Of a stretch of DNA of 64,000 nucleotides, positions 1 to 9,225 are shown in pieces; the stretch's first letter is position 1, and each line of letters begins with the position of its first letter. The notes under the pieces are model-generated. The model saw only the letters and a program-made list of their open reading frames with translations, ran no database searches and was not told the origin of the DNA. The stretch is from a bacterium (lineage in GTDB: Bacteria > Vulcanimicrobiota > Xenobia > Xenobiales > JADMJV01), in the NCBI GenBank assembly GCA_018266105.1, contig JAFEBA010000017.1, forward strand, positions 61,022 through 125,021, read 5' to 3'. A program made the position numbers and the translations under genes.

Positions 1-233
1 CCCATCAGCACCGGCCCAATTCGTCCCAGCATCAGCGTGCCCAACCAGGAACCGACCAGACCTGCCCCCATGGCCCCCAGCCAGCCGTGCTCGATCTGAC
101 GACCTGGCACCAACGAATCCGCCGCGAAGCCCACTAAAGCAGCCACCAACAGCATCAAGAGAAAGCCCATAGCGTTTCCGATGAACCAGAAAGCCAGTAT
201 CAGGCCGGCGATAAGCATCAGAACGTTCAACAT
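1..233 (-). CDS. GlsB/YeaQ/YmgE-like small membrane protein (C-terminus outside window)
   Basis: The first 77 codons of a small integral membrane protein; the 3' end lies left of the window. The translation starts MLNVLMLIAGLILAF and is two to three hydrophobic helices with small-residue motifs (GAMGAGLVGSWLG near residues 56-68), the pattern of the transglycosylase-associated GlsB/YeaQ/YmgE family, which despite its name has no proven enzymatic role. An AGGAGT ribosome site (complement of about 241-246) sits correctly before the ATG. The family call rests on pattern only. Confidence 0.65.
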   Translation of the reverse strand, partial: MLNVLMLIAGLILAFWFIGNAMGFLLMLLVAALVGFAADSLVPGRQIEHGWLGAMGAGLVGSWLGTLMLGRIGPVLM

Positions 234-414
234 TATTCCAACTCCTCTACATCTCTATGTGCTGCTATTCATGCCTCGGAACCGTCCAGGCAACAAAGGT
301 GTCGGGTCCTCAGGCACCGGTATTTTGATCCCGTAAGCCGGGTACGTCCGCGCCTGCTGGCTGAAGGCCGTGGAAAACTATGCTGGAGTGGGGAAAGTGA
401 GGAGTTTTCAAGCA

Positions 415-588
415 ATGTTGCATTGGGCTTTAACTTTTATGATTTTCGCCATCATCGCCGCCCTTTTCGGCTTCACCGGGCTGGCGGCCAGCAGTGTCGG
501 CCTGGCCCATCTGCTCTTCAACCTCTTTTTGTTCACCTTCTTACTGGCCGTCATCTATCGGTTGGTTTCTGGCCCTCAATCCGTTTAA
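415..588 (+). CDS. DUF1328-family small membrane protein
   Basis: A 57-residue protein starting MLHWALTFMIFAIIAALFGF, which closely matches the DUF1328 (YtjA-type) family: two transmembrane helices with a conserved FGFTG(L/I)A turn between them. Function is unknown in the family. I chose the ATG at 415, preceded by GAGGAG at 399-404, rather than the in-frame GTG at 370, because the family normally begins at MLxW. It ends 12 nt before the next possible start, so it may share a transcript with the following gene. Confidence 0.8.
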   Translation: MLHWALTFMIFAIIAALFGFTGLAASSVGLAHLLFNLFLFTFLLAVIYRLVSGPQSV

Positions 589-600
589 ATCTGGAGGGTT

Positions 601-1215
601 GTGGCCCAGCTTGCCAAAGCAGGCAGCCACATGAAATTCCCCGAGTTCCTGGACTGGCTGGCTCGCCAAGACGTGCAGCGGATTAACTCTGAAGAGTTGC
701 TGGACAACGTTACGGTCGTGCTGGAGAATCTCCAGGAAAATGATCCTCGTTACGCCTGGATGGCGGTCATCGAGGACAGGCTGCTGGACGGGGAAATCCC
801 CACCGACCGACTTCTGGGGTTACCCGACCGCTTTCCCGGCGATCGTTCTCTTGAGGGCCGACTCCGTCAACGCGCCCGCCAGGCACCGGCCAAGCAACTG
901 GAGACCGAATCGATCCTGCGCTTACGCCGGGCTCTAGAAAGCTGGGAGGAAGACCCCACTCCTTTGCACGGCTACCTGCAATGGATGGAACTGCAGCTCA
1001 AGCAGTTCTGGCAGGAACATCAGCCCAGCCCGGCCGAGTTAAGCGGCGACGAACTGGATAAAGTGGCCGCCCGCCTGCTGCTGGAAGCCTTTGAGAACTG
1101 GAAGACGGCCTTGAAAAACGTCAGCCAGGGAGACTTCGAAGGAGGCCTGGGTCTGGCCATCCAGGCCAATCGCCTGCTGGTCGCCCTGCACGACCTGGAC
1201 GAGCGCCCTATCTAG
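601..1215 (+). CDS. hypothetical soluble helical protein
   Basis: A 204-residue protein of unknown function. No signal peptide or membrane segment is visible; the sequence is rich in Leu, Glu and Arg and looks all-helical. The GTG at 601 has a GGAGGG only two bases upstream, so the ATG at 631 (MKFPEFLDWL) is an equally plausible start giving 194 residues. It overlaps the end of the next, convergent gene by 8 nt. I do not recognise a family. Confidence 0.6.
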   Translation: MAQLAKAGSHMKFPEFLDWLARQDVQRINSEELLDNVTVVLENLQENDPRYAWMAVIEDRLLDGEIPTDRLLGLPDRFPGDRSLEGRLRQRARQAPAKQLETESILRLRRALESWEEDPTPLHGYLQWMELQLKQFWQEHQPSPAELSGDELDKVAARLLLEAFENWKTALKNVSQGDFEGGLGLAIQANRLLVALHDLDERPI

Positions 1216-2689
1216 CGGTCAGGTATTCCCCCAAGTGCTGGCTGCTGACGTGAGCCCTGGGAGCCACAAAACCTTTCGGTTCGCGAAGCGGCTTGGACCC
1301 AAACGTCTCGCGATACTCTGAATCAATGCGAGCCATGAACTGATCGTAAACACCTTTTTCCTTCAGCACTGCCGTGGTCTCAGCTTCCAATCCACCCATC
1401 ATTCCCAACAGCATCGGGTGAGTGCCGTCGGTGGTCTTCATGGGCGAAAAGGCCTCCCCATCATTGCTGGCAGACTCCCCTGCTCCCATCGGCCCCTGCA
1501 TCCGAGGAGCGGTCAGCATGTTGTGCAGCCAGGCCAGGCCGAAGTGGCCGGGCCCGGTCTTCTGGGCGAACTCCAGCAGCAATGGAAAGCAGCCGTAGAC
1601 TGCGAAAGTGTCGTTGGAGTGGACCGGTTGGCTTCCCACACCCTCGATACCGGCATCCGAGAGATAGCCCCCACGCGGTCCGTTGGTGGAGGTCGCCAGA
1701 CCCGGATAACCGCGCTGAACCGCGTTGTTGACGCGCACTTCCTCGCGAATGCGAAATAAGTCCCGATAACCTTTGTGGTCACGAAATGGCAGAAACAGGT
1801 AAGCCCAAGACTCGTGAGCCGAGCCCCAAAAACCCTGCCAGGTGCTGCCGTGTTTGGTCTCCACCCGTTTCATGCGGATGTCGTCCCAGATCTGATCCAC
1901 GGCCCCGTCGGGCAGGCCTTTGCCAAAAAGTGACAGGTAGTGAATGAGCATGCAGCCTTCGTGAACGCCGTGCTCGCCGGTCATGAAAGCCCCCGGGTGC
2001 AGGGCCTCGTAGCCGGTGTTGGGATCGCTGGGATTCTGGATGCGCACATCGCCGCGACAAGCCACCCCCTTGGGATCGTAGAACACTCGGGCCACGTTAT
2101 CCATCAACATCTGATTATAGGCCTGATATTTGCCGGCCAGTTGCTCGGCGCCGGCTTCGCGCAGAGCCTTCTCGGCGGTGAGCATGGTCCACATCCACTC
2201 GCCATTGTCCAGGCCGGGGATCTTGCCGACCCAGTCACCGTCCGGAACCACCTTGTCGCTGTGGATGTGATACCAGGGCAGGAAGCCCGCATAGCCGGGA
2301 TTCTGTTGCTGGAACTCCTGGTAGGCTGCCATCTTCTTCTCAAGCAACTGGAGGGCCGCCTGTTTGGCAGCTGCGGCGTCGCCACGGCCGACCACCTCCA
2401 CCGCCTTAGGGTCGCCCTTAAGGGCTTTAATGCACAGCCCCAAATCCAGGCACTCCTTGGAGGGTGCGCTCCAGTTGCGAGGGCTTTCCACCTGGCCGGT
2501 CTGGGCGTTCAAATTGACGCCGTCATAGACCAAACCACTGCGCGGGTCGTGGCAAGCTTCAAAGTAGTTGGCCTCGCTCTTGAGGAACTCATCCTGGAAA
2601 GACTGGGCTCTGGCCTCGTCGTTAAGAATCTCCGCCGTTGTGTATTTCTTGGCGAAGCAGAAGGTCGGCTGCTGAATGATCACAACCAA
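1208..2689 (-). CDS. predicted (alpha/alpha)-barrel protein, possibly glycoside-hydrolase-like
   Basis: A 493-residue protein without signal peptide. The C-terminal half (about residues 300-420) contains SAHESWAYLFLPF, then a Gly-rich stretch GLATSTNGPRGGY, then HSNDTFAVYG and WLHNM. This arrangement resembles glycoamylase-like (PF10091-type) and GH144-clan beta-1,2-glucanase barrels, where an acidic or His-rich pocket follows a G..AS.GP.GY segment. The resemblance is judged by eye and catalytic residues cannot be assigned. The start is a TTG or GTG with no clear ribosome site. It lies 45 nt downstream of the deiminase-like gene on the same strand, separated by a GGCCC/GGGCC hairpin. Confidence 0.45.
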   Translation of the reverse strand: MVVIIQQPTFCFAKKYTTAEILNDEARAQSFQDEFLKSEANYFEACHDPRSGLVYDGVNLNAQTGQVESPRNWSAPSKECLDLGLCIKALKGDPKAVEVVGRGDAAAAKQAALQLLEKKMAAYQEFQQQNPGYAGFLPWYHIHSDKVVPDGDWVGKIPGLDNGEWMWTMLTAEKALREAGAEQLAGKYQAYNQMLMDNVARVFYDPKGVACRGDVRIQNPSDPNTGYEALHPGAFMTGEHGVHEGCMLIHYLSLFGKGLPDGAVDQIWDDIRMKRVETKHGSTWQGFWGSAHESWAYLFLPFRDHKGYRDLFRIREEVRVNNAVQRGYPGLATSTNGPRGGYLSDAGIEGVGSQPVHSNDTFAVYGCFPLLLEFAQKTGPGHFGLAWLHNMLTAPRMQGPMGAGESASNDGEAFSPMKTTDGTHPMLLGMMGGLEAETTAVLKEKGVYDQFMARIDSEYRETFGSKPLREPKGFVAPRAHVSSQHLGEYLTAR

Positions 2690-2696
2690 AGTTTAA

Positions 2697-2710
2697 GGCC
2701 CTTTCGGGCC
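2697..2710 (-). terminator. GNRA-capped hairpin between two minus-strand genes
   Basis: Read on the minus strand, GGCCC-GAAA-GGGCC forms a five-pair stem with a GNRA tetraloop between the stop of the deiminase-like gene (2735) and the start of the next gene. There is no U-tract, so it could be a processing, stabilising or attenuating hairpin rather than a classical terminator. Confidence 0.4.
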
Positions 2711-2734
2711 TCAAAAGTTGCTGTTATTTGAACT

Positions 2735-4138
2735 CTACGCCTGCTTCTGCTCGTCAGTCACCTTGCGGTCAAGCACGTTGCTGATGCAGCGAATGGCGCC
2801 ACGCCAGCTGGTGAGGGCGGCCAGATTGAGCGGAATCACTTCGAAACCTTGCTTTTCATAGGTTTCCTTGGCGATGCCGTCCAGCACCGGCAGATCGTAG
2901 GTGGGCAAGAAAACGCGGCGCACCTTGCTGCCGTCCTCGCGGGTATAAGATTCCATCAGGCAGTTGTTATAGGTCAGCCAGGTCTTGCCGGGAGGCCCCT
3001 GCAGGTAGGGCAGGCGGTCGATCATGTAGCCTTCGCCGGCCACCTTGCGGGCGTTAACATCGAAATTGTGCTGCAGGTCCGGCTCGTTGACGGTACTCTC
3101 CTGCACCATCTCGCCCAGGGTGTCGTTCTCAGCCGGCAGACCCAGGGCCGCGTTCAGTCGAGCATTGTGCTCGGCTCGCACCTCGGGGGTCATATTGTTG
3201 ACAGCGTTGACGGCGATGGACGGGTCGCCCACCAAAATTTTGTCAGAGTCGATGGGCGTCATGCCCATGTCCATATGAAAGGTAGCCGGCTTCTCCACAA
3301 TTTCGGTGGTGGGGTCATCGTCGCCAATGATGGTGACCTTGTGACCATACTTCTGCTCGAACAGGTTGTGGGCCTGACTCAGCCAGACTTCCTGCTCCGG
3401 CAGATCCTGCCCCTTCGTCCTGAGCAGGTTATCGGCAAACTTGAAATCCGGGCTCTTGACCTGAGAAGTTGGATAGTCCAGACGCAGACTGCGCTCAAAA
3501 GGCGTCGCCACTCCCCCCTTCTTAGCAGCCTGATCAGCCTCATACAGGCGCTTGGCGGTGAGATAGAGGCTGGCGTATCCCAAGAAGGTTTCTTTGGGAT
3601 TGGAGACTTCGTCGCCGCCATCGGTTTGCAGGCGCTTATCAGCGTCAAACCCGAGACCAGGAACGCTGGCCGCGATCCGGGGCGGCAGCTTCTCGTCGTC
3701 GCCGTGAGGGCGCATGGTGGTCTGACCGAGCAGGGTGTTGCCTCCACCCACATTGCCCAGACCCACCATCTGATCGCGGGCCCACATGGTGATATTCAGG
3801 TCATCCGCCAGCTGTAAATTGAAGCGCTCGGGATTGGGGATCTGCTCGCGGGCGATCAGGTCACGCACTCCCTGGCGGTCGGCCTCGGTCTCAGTGGTGA
3901 TGGTGAACTGGACGTCCGAGTCCATGTTCTTGAACAGCTTGGTCCAGGCGCCTTCAACCTCTTTGCGAATCTGCCCGGTGGCCGAGCTGTCCAGCTGCAG
4001 AACCAGATGCTGAATCTTGCCGGTGGAGTCAGGATGCACGAAGGTGTCCTGAGGAACAGGCTCCTGTTGGCTCTGTTTGGGAGCGAGCGGGCGAGAGCTA
4101 CGAAGAGTCGGGCGAGAAGTGAGTGCGCTGACGGACAT
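2735..4138 (-). CDS. peptidylarginine deiminase / agmatine deiminase-like enzyme
   Basis: A 467-residue member of the guanidino-group-modifying superfamily (bacterial PAD and agmatine deiminase fold), which hydrolyses guanidino groups through a catalytic Cys. Visible markers are WARD (W119-D122), the GGD motif (G174-D176), FHMDM with H288 and D290, and the C-terminal GAIRC with C451 as likely nucleophile. The length and the large insertions around 180-270 are greater than in agmatine deiminases (about 350-370). Residues 1-35 are disordered and rich in Ser, Pro and Arg, with no signal peptide. Whether free agmatine or protein arginine is the substrate cannot be told from sequence. Confidence 0.75.
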   Translation of the reverse strand: MSVSALTSRPTLRSSRPLAPKQSQQEPVPQDTFVHPDSTGKIQHLVLQLDSSATGQIRKEVEGAWTKLFKNMDSDVQFTITTETEADRQGVRDLIAREQIPNPERFNLQLADDLNITMWARDQMVGLGNVGGGNTLLGQTTMRPHGDDEKLPPRIAASVPGLGFDADKRLQTDGGDEVSNPKETFLGYASLYLTAKRLYEADQAAKKGGVATPFERSLRLDYPTSQVKSPDFKFADNLLRTKGQDLPEQEVWLSQAHNLFEQKYGHKVTIIGDDDPTTEIVEKPATFHMDMGMTPIDSDKILVGDPSIAVNAVNNMTPEVRAEHNARLNAALGLPAENDTLGEMVQESTVNEPDLQHNFDVNARKVAGEGYMIDRLPYLQGPPGKTWLTYNNCLMESYTREDGSKVRRVFLPTYDLPVLDGIAKETYEKQGFEVIPLNLAALTSWRGAIRCISNVLDRKVTDEQKQA

Positions 4139-4217
4139 TTCGGAGGTTTCTCCTATCTGTTTTTTACAGCTTAAAGAAACCTGAAATCTCAGGTGTTAAC
4201 AAAAAGTAGCCCGTCGG

Positions 4218-4859
4218 CTATTTTTCCAAAGCATCCAATTCATCGAACGAATAATCGAGCAGGGGAAAGTTCTTCCAGCCTTTGTAGTCGAAATGCCACC
4301 ACTCGTGAGGTAGAACCTGAAAGCCCTCCGCCTCCATGACGGTGCGCAGCAAGTCGCGATTTTCGTGGGACTTTTTGCTGCCGCCGGGATAGTTGTAGGC
4401 CGCCCGAGGGGAGAATTCATCATAAGCCGAGGTCATTTCCAGGGCCTTGCCAGTTTTCAAGTCCATGAGGGTCAAATCCACCGCGCCACCACGGTTATGC
4501 TTGGAACCCTTTGCGGGATCAGCCACAAACTTGTGATTCTCAGGCGGAGTGTCATCCCACATCTTCTTGGTGATTCGCCAGGGACGATAGCCATCAAAGA
4601 CCAGCAAGGAAAGCCCGCGTCGGGTGAGACGATTCTGCACTCGCCCCAAAGCCTCGCCGACTTCTTTGCGGACGAAAATTCGCGGTTGAGGATAGAGTAC
4701 TTTCCTCATGAAGTTATTCTTGGTGGCGTAGCGCACTTCCAGATGCAGGTCCGGCACCACCCGTTTCAACTCCACCAACTGAGCCGCTCCCTCGGGATTG
4801 GGAGCTGGTTGGGACCAGGCCAGGCCGGTCAGGGCAAGCAAGCACACAAGCTGTTTCAT
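4218..4859 (-). CDS. D-alanyl-D-alanine dipeptidase, VanX/DdpX type (M15D)
   Basis: A 213-residue zinc dipeptidase that would cleave D-Ala-D-Ala. Residues 1-16 form a signal peptide (MKQLVCLLALTGLAWS), so it is periplasmic. The M15 signature is complete: H121 and D128 in SKHNRGGAVD, then E186 and H189 in HEWWHFDY, with the same 7- and 3-residue spacings as in VanX. No vanA or vanH homologue is nearby, which argues for a cell-wall recycling role like DdpX rather than glycopeptide resistance. It is divergent from the beta-helix gene at 4960. Confidence 0.88.
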   Translation of the reverse strand: MKQLVCLLALTGLAWSQPAPNPEGAAQLVELKRVVPDLHLEVRYATKNNFMRKVLYPQPRIFVRKEVGEALGRVQNRLTRRGLSLLVFDGYRPWRITKKMWDDTPPENHKFVADPAKGSKHNRGGAVDLTLMDLKTGKALEMTSAYDEFSPRAAYNYPGGSKKSHENRDLLRTVMEAEGFQVLPHEWWHFDYKGWKNFPLLDYSFDELDALEK

Positions 4860-4893
4860 CCGGGCCCACTACCACGCGAGGGGGGTCGAACCC

Positions 4894-4922
4894 TTGACAA
4901 CAGGGCCTGCTGGCTCATACCC
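4894..4922 (+). promoter_or_regulatory. sigma-70-type promoter for the gene at 4960
   Basis: A perfect TTGACA (-35, 4894-4899) is followed after 17 nt by CATACC (4917-4922), a weak -10. The spacing matches the promoter at 34793, which has CATACT. It lies in the 100-nt gap between the divergent dipeptidase and beta-helix genes and would give a leader of about 30 nt. Confidence 0.5.
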
Positions 4923-4959
4923 TGCAGGCTGCTTTATTTTGCCCCGTAAAGGATCCGTT

Positions 4960-5646
4960 GTGCTCGCAGATTTTTTTGACCTTGGAGATGAATCCGTTTA
5001 TCGAATTTTCGACGGATTGACCCTTCCCTGGGAACCCCTGGTTGGCCTGAAAGCCTTCGTGCGCGCCTATCTGGCCGAACACGGCACCCATCGTCCGGCC
5101 GACCTGCCGGAAGGAGTCATCATCCAGGGCGATGTGCACATTCAGGATGGAGCCAAGATCGAACCTGGAGTCTTCATCGGCGGTCCCAGTGTGATTCTGG
5201 CCGGAGCCGAACTGCGCTTCGGGGCCTATGTGCGGGGTGACGTTTTCGCCGCCGAGAAATCCCTCATCGGGCACGACACCGAGGTCAAGCACTCGTTGCT
5301 GCTGCCCGGAGCCAAGGCCGCTCACTTCGCCTATTTGGGCGACTCTATCTTGGGCCGCTCGGTCAACCTGGGTGCGGGAACCAAGCTGGCCAATGTGCGC
5401 GTGGACATGGGCAAAACCAGCGTCAAGGTCAAGATCGATGGCACCATCCACGACAGCGGCCTGCGGAAATTTGGAGCCATCCTGGGGGATCATGTGAGTC
5501 TGGGTTGTAATAGCGTCACCAACCCGGGCACGCTGATAGGAAAGCAGTCGTTGGCCTATGCCCTCTCCAGCCTGGCCGGCTACTATCCCTCGCACAGCCT
5601 AATCAAGCACAAGCAAAATCAGATCGTCGTACGCCGGCATAGTTAG
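4960..5646 (+). CDS. left-handed beta-helix (hexapeptide-repeat) transferase-like protein
   Basis: A 228-residue protein dominated by hexapeptide repeats (about residues 50-200; for example IIQGDVHIQDGAKIEPGVF), which fold into a left-handed beta-helix as in the acetyltransferase half of GlmU and other sugar-nucleotide enzymes. The repeat order and the turn NLGAGTKLANVRVD resemble the C-terminal half of bacterial UDP-GlcNAc pyrophosphorylase-like proteins; the nucleotidyltransferase half is absent. The GTG at 4960 has AAAGGA six bases upstream, so I prefer it to longer versions reading back into the dipeptidase region. The substrate is unknown. Confidence 0.65.
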   Translation: MLADFFDLGDESVYRIFDGLTLPWEPLVGLKAFVRAYLAEHGTHRPADLPEGVIIQGDVHIQDGAKIEPGVFIGGPSVILAGAELRFGAYVRGDVFAAEKSLIGHDTEVKHSLLLPGAKAAHFAYLGDSILGRSVNLGAGTKLANVRVDMGKTSVKVKIDGTIHDSGLRKFGAILGDHVSLGCNSVTNPGTLIGKQSLAYALSSLAGYYPSHSLIKHKQNQIVVRRHS

Positions 5647-5658
5647 GACCCACACACC

Positions 5659-7503
5659 ATGTCACAGCATCTCAGAAATATCGCAATCATCGCTCACATC
5701 GACCACGGTAAAACGACCCTGGTGGACGCCCTGCTGCGCCAATCCGGCGTCTTCCGCCAGAACCAGGAAATGACCGAGCGCGTTATGGACTCCAACGACC
5801 TGGAGCGCGAACGCGGCATCACCATTCTCTCTAAGAACACCTCGATTCAGTTCGGAGAACACACCATCAATATCGTGGACACCCCCGGCCACGCCGACTT
5901 TTCGGGCGAAGTCGAGCGCATTCTGGATATGGTGGACGGAGCGCTGCTGCTGGTGGACGCGGCTGAAGGCCCGATGGCCCAGACCCGCTTCGTGGTTCAG
6001 AAGGCCCTGCACTACGGCCTGGTTCCTATTCTGGTCATCAACAAAATCGACCGCCCCGATGCACGCGTCGAGCAGGTGGTTGACGAAGTGCTGGAGCTCT
6101 TCATCGAGTTAGGCGCCAACGACCAGCAAATCGATTTCCCGATCGTCTATGCCTCGGCCCGCTCCGGGATCGCCGGTTACAAGATGAGCGACGAAATGAA
6201 AAACATGCAGCCCGTCTTCGAGACCGTGGTCAAGCATGTGCCCGCTCCCAAGGGCGACCCCAACGGCCCGCTCCAGATTATGGTAACCAGCCTGGACTAC
6301 GACGACTACATCGGTCGCCTGGCCATCGGGCGCATCAAGCAGGGCACACTCAAAGCCTCACAGCAGATCTCCTTTGGTTCCTCGCTGGAGACCCTGAAAA
6401 CCGGGCGTATCAGCCATCTTTTCCGCTTCGAAGGCCTGAAGCGGGCCCAATCCGACCAGGCCTCGGTGGGCGATATCCTGTGTCTGGCCGGCCTGCCCCA
6501 GATCAGTCTGGGTGACACCATCACGGATAAAGAGAATCCTCTGATGCTGCCGGGTCTGACTATCGATGAGCCGACCCTGGCCATGACCTTCCAGGTCTCC
6601 GACAGTCCCAATGCCGGCAAGGAAGGCAAGTTCGTAACCTCGCGTCAACTGGGCGACCGGCTGCGTAAGGAGGGCGAGCGCAATCCCTCCATGCGCATCA
6701 GTCAGGGTGACTCCACCGACACCTTCGAAGTGTGTGGCCGCGGCGAACTGCATCTGTCCATTTTGCTCGAAACCATGCGCCGTGAAGGATATGAACTGGC
6801 CGTTTCTTCGCCGCGTGTTTTGATGCGTCGCGTCGACGGCGAACTCCAGGAGCCGATGGAAAACTTGACCCTGGACATCCCCGAAGAGTCCATGGGTGCA
6901 GTCATGGAGCGGATGGGCGAGCGCCGCGCGGAAATGACCAATATGACGGGCAGCGGCACCGGACGCATTCGCCTGGAGTTCTTAATCCCCATGCGCGGCC
7001 TGATTGGTTTCCGATCCGAGTTGCTGACCCAGACCCGTGGCTACGGCATCATGAGCCATCTCTCAGCTGGCTTCGGCCCCTACAAGGGAGAACTGGCTCC
7101 GCGCAACCGTGGCGTGCTCATCGCCTCTGAGCCCGGGCCGGTGACCTCTTACGCACTCTTGAACCTGCAGGACCGCGGCGTCTTTTTCGTCGACCCGGGC
7201 GAAGAGGTGTATATGGGTCAGATCGTGGGCGAAAACTGCCGCCCCGGCGACCTGGAAGTGAACATCTGCAAAAAGAAAGCGGTCAACAACATCCGCACCT
7301 CGAACGCGGAAGAGACGGTTAAGCTCAACGTTCCCCGCCGCATGAGCCTGGAACAGGCCCTGGAATATATCGCCGACGACGAGCTGGTGGAAATTACTCC
7401 CACCAAGATTCGCGTGCGCAAGGCCCTGCTCTCGCCCCACGACCGCAACCGGGTGCGCAAGCAGAAGGAAAAGGAAGCCGAGACGGCCTCAGCTAAAAGT
7501 TAA
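5659..7503 (+). CDS. typA: ribosome-associated translational GTPase TypA/BipA
   Basis: A 614-residue GTPase of the normal length for TypA. The N-terminus carries the P-loop AHIDHGKTT, then [10 protein letters not shown] (switch I), DTPGHADF (G3) and NKIDRPDA (G4), followed by domain II, EF-G-like domains and the TypA-specific C-terminal domain. It acts on the 30S/70S ribosome in stress adaptation and ribosome assembly. It starts 12 nt after the beta-helix gene and is probably cotranscribed. The identification is secure. Confidence 0.97.
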   Translation: MSQHLRNIAIIAHIDHGKTTLVDALLRQSGVFRQNQEMTERVMDSNDLERERGITILSKNTSIQFGEHTINIVDTPGHADFSGEVERILDMVDGALLLVDAAEGPMAQTRFVVQKALHYGLVPILVINKIDRPDARVEQVVDEVLELFIELGANDQQIDFPIVYASARSGIAGYKMSDEMKNMQPVFETVVKHVPAPKGDPNGPLQIMVTSLDYDDYIGRLAIGRIKQGTLKASQQISFGSSLETLKTGRISHLFRFEGLKRAQSDQASVGDILCLAGLPQISLGDTITDKENPLMLPGLTIDEPTLAMTFQVSDSPNAGKEGKFVTSRQLGDRLRKEGERNPSMRISQGDSTDTFEVCGRGELHLSILLETMRREGYELAVSSPRVLMRRVDGELQEPMENLTLDIPEESMGAVMERMGERRAEMTNMTGSGTGRIRLEFLIPMRGLIGFRSELLTQTRGYGIMSHLSAGFGPYKGELAPRNRGVLIASEPGPVTSYALLNLQDRGVFFVDPGEEVYMGQIVGENCRPGDLEVNICKKKAVNNIRTSNAEETVKLNVPRRMSLEQALEYIADDELVEITPTKIRVRKALLSPHDRNRVRKQKEKEAETASAKS

Positions 7504-7591
7504 CCAATCGTTTACAAACAAAGAGGCGGTCCAAGGTCGGATTAACGTTGGAGGCCTACCCTGAGCTTCAAGAAAGTGAGGGTGTGGACAG

Positions 7592-8596
7592 ATGGAGATT
7601 CCCAGCTGGGCAGGTAAAGTCGCAACGGTAGCTGGTCTGAGCAATCCGATCACGGCCCCGGTGGTGGTTGGCAAATGGGTGGCCGATAAGGCCGCCTCGG
7701 CCCTGGGTCCCAAGACGGAAGCGCCCGCTCCAGTCGTGACCCAACCGGCTCCGGCCGCTCCACCCAAACCGGCTGTGATCAACGAGCAGCCTGGCGAGGT
7801 CAAACCCAAGTATAACGAGGATCCAGCTGCCCAGACCAATGGCGCTCAGAAGCTGGTTGGAGGCGACGGCAAATGGAACGGCGCCGACATCCTGAACAGC
7901 CAGACCCAGCTGAGTAAGGACGACCCCAGCTATAAGGCCGAGCAACAGAATCGCTGCGGACCCTCGGCCGTGCTGGCCTCCCAGGTGATGAAAGGCCCCC
8001 AGGCGACCGGAGATTTGGTCGGCAAGCTGGCAGGCAAGGTCGCCGACCAGGAGGGTAAGGATGAACTGATGGCCATTCAGGCCCGCATCAAGGAGGGCCA
8101 GGCCACCCACGAAGATTTGAGCCGGGTCCAGCACTACATGTATAAGCAATACCATGAGCCTGGCCAGAAGCCCGGCCTGACCACCTCTCAGTTGACCCAG
8201 ATGGAGACGGATCTAACCGGCGGCATCAACAAAGAGACGGGCCTGGCCGATTTCGACGGCGGCAAATCTTTCCGTACCACGGCCAAAGACCGTTCCGGCG
8301 TGGAAGAAAGCCCGGACAAGATGAAGGCCCGCCTGGAGAATCTGAAACCCGGCCAGAGCTTTGTTCAGTTCGTGGACACGGACGGCGACAACAAATTCAA
8401 CCACTACGTTCTGATGGGCAAAGACGCCAACGGCCGCTCCTACAGCTACGACCCCATGCCCAAGACCAATCAACCTCAGGTCATCTATCAGGATACCCGG
8501 CCTCAGGCCTACGGCGCCTACGCCGACGGTTCAATGGGCATCCAAGAGGCAGACGGCTCGCGCGGCCAGGCGATGGCTGGCGGCACGCTCAACTAA
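7592..8596 (+). CDS. C39-like (papain-fold) cysteine protease
   Basis: A 334-residue protein. A papain-fold catalytic set is visible: Gln118/119 and Cys122 in EQQNRCGPSA, His271 in FNHYVLMGKD and Asp287 in YSYDPMP, as in peptidase C39-like enzymes. Residues 40-75 are a Pro/Ala-rich disordered linker and there is no Sec signal, so the protein is either cytosolic or exported by another route. No transporter or bacteriocin gene adjoins it, which argues against a role as a leader-peptide peptidase of an exporter. The ATG at 7592 follows a GAGGG. Substrate unknown. Confidence 0.6.
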   Translation: MEIPSWAGKVATVAGLSNPITAPVVVGKWVADKAASALGPKTEAPAPVVTQPAPAAPPKPAVINEQPGEVKPKYNEDPAAQTNGAQKLVGGDGKWNGADILNSQTQLSKDDPSYKAEQQNRCGPSAVLASQVMKGPQATGDLVGKLAGKVADQEGKDELMAIQARIKEGQATHEDLSRVQHYMYKQYHEPGQKPGLTTSQLTQMETDLTGGINKETGLADFDGGKSFRTTAKDRSGVEESPDKMKARLENLKPGQSFVQFVDTDGDNKFNHYVLMGKDANGRSYSYDPMPKTNQPQVIYQDTRPQAYGAYADGSMGIQEADGSRGQAMAGGTLN

Positions 8597-8680
8597 CGGG
8601 TGGCCACCACCGGTGGTGTGCATTGCTGAGCACTGGAGGTGGCGCACCCCGTCGGGCAGCCGAAGGCGGGTGGCCACCAC
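8597..8680. repeat. direct repeat CGGGTGGCCACCAC, two copies
   Basis: The 14-mer CGGGTGGCCACCAC occurs at 8597-8610 and 8667-8680, 70 nt apart, in the gap between the protease gene and the next gene. Each copy contains the palindrome GTGGCCAC, so it could bind a dimeric protein or be part of a small repeat element. Confidence 0.5.
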
Positions 8681-8715
8681 AGGGGGCGGTCGGAAGCGGA
8701 GCGAAAAGGTTCAGA

Positions 8716-9225
8716 GTGAGAACGTTGTCACCCCTGTTGGCGGTGCTGATGGCCGTCTCGCTCTGGTCCTGGACTCGGAGTCAGCATTCGCCCCGGCTAA
8801 TTCCCACCCGGGCCAATGCGGCCGTACATGGCATCCATCTGGGAGACACCGAGAGCCAGGTGGTTCTGGGAGTGGGTAAACCGGACCAGGTGCGGCCCAT
8901 CCTGACCAAGGCCCGACCTCAGCGGAATGTGTGGACCTGGTCCAAACCGCACAGGCCCCCCGATCTAAGCGTCACCTTTGAAAATGAACGCGTATCGGCC
9001 GTCACGGGCACGAGCCTGACGGTCGGTAGCAAAGATTACGGACTGGAGGCCGTTGCCCGAACCGAGGCTGCCGCCTGGCTGGGCGAACCCACTTCTTCAG
9101 AACCAGTGCACGTGCAAGACGAATGGACAGGCACAGCCACCACCTGGAAGTTCCCGGAGTTGAGCGTGCAAATGCTCTGCCGCGAGGGCTTCGTGAGCTG
9201 CGTGAGCATCGAAGAAAACCGCTGA
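8716..9225 (+). CDS. secreted protein with SmpA/OmlA-like domain
   Basis: A 169-residue protein with an N-terminal hydrophobic segment (LSPLLAVLMAVSLWSW) that is a signal peptide or anchor. Around residue 40 the pattern GIHLGDTESQVVLGVGKPD matches the start of SmpA/OmlA-type domains, which occur in outer-membrane-associated proteins such as BamE. A second similar unit may follow (YGLEAVARTEAAAWLGEP). I chose the GTG at 8716 because longer frames run through the repeat region. Function is otherwise unknown. Confidence 0.5.
   Translation: MRTLSPLLAVLMAVSLWSWTRSQHSPRLIPTRANAAVHGIHLGDTESQVVLGVGKPDQVRPILTKARPQRNVWTWSKPHRPPDLSVTFENERVSAVTGTSLTVGSKDYGLEAVARTEAAAWLGEPTSSEPVHVQDEWTGTATTWKFPELSVQMLCREGFVSCVSIEENR

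Noticed and set aside
1940..3817. Long plus-strand ORFs (263 and 322 codons) opposite the barrel and deiminase genes
   Set aside because: They are antisense shadows of clear minus-strand genes with recognisable motifs.
4218..4859. Glycopeptide resistance (van) locus
   Set aside because: Only a VanX-type dipeptidase is present; no vanH, vanA or sensor genes adjoin it.
4861..4930. tRNA-like T-loop GGGTTCGACCCC on the minus strand
   Set aside because: No matching acceptor, D-arm or anticodon stem could be drawn around it; the region is better explained by divergent promoters.
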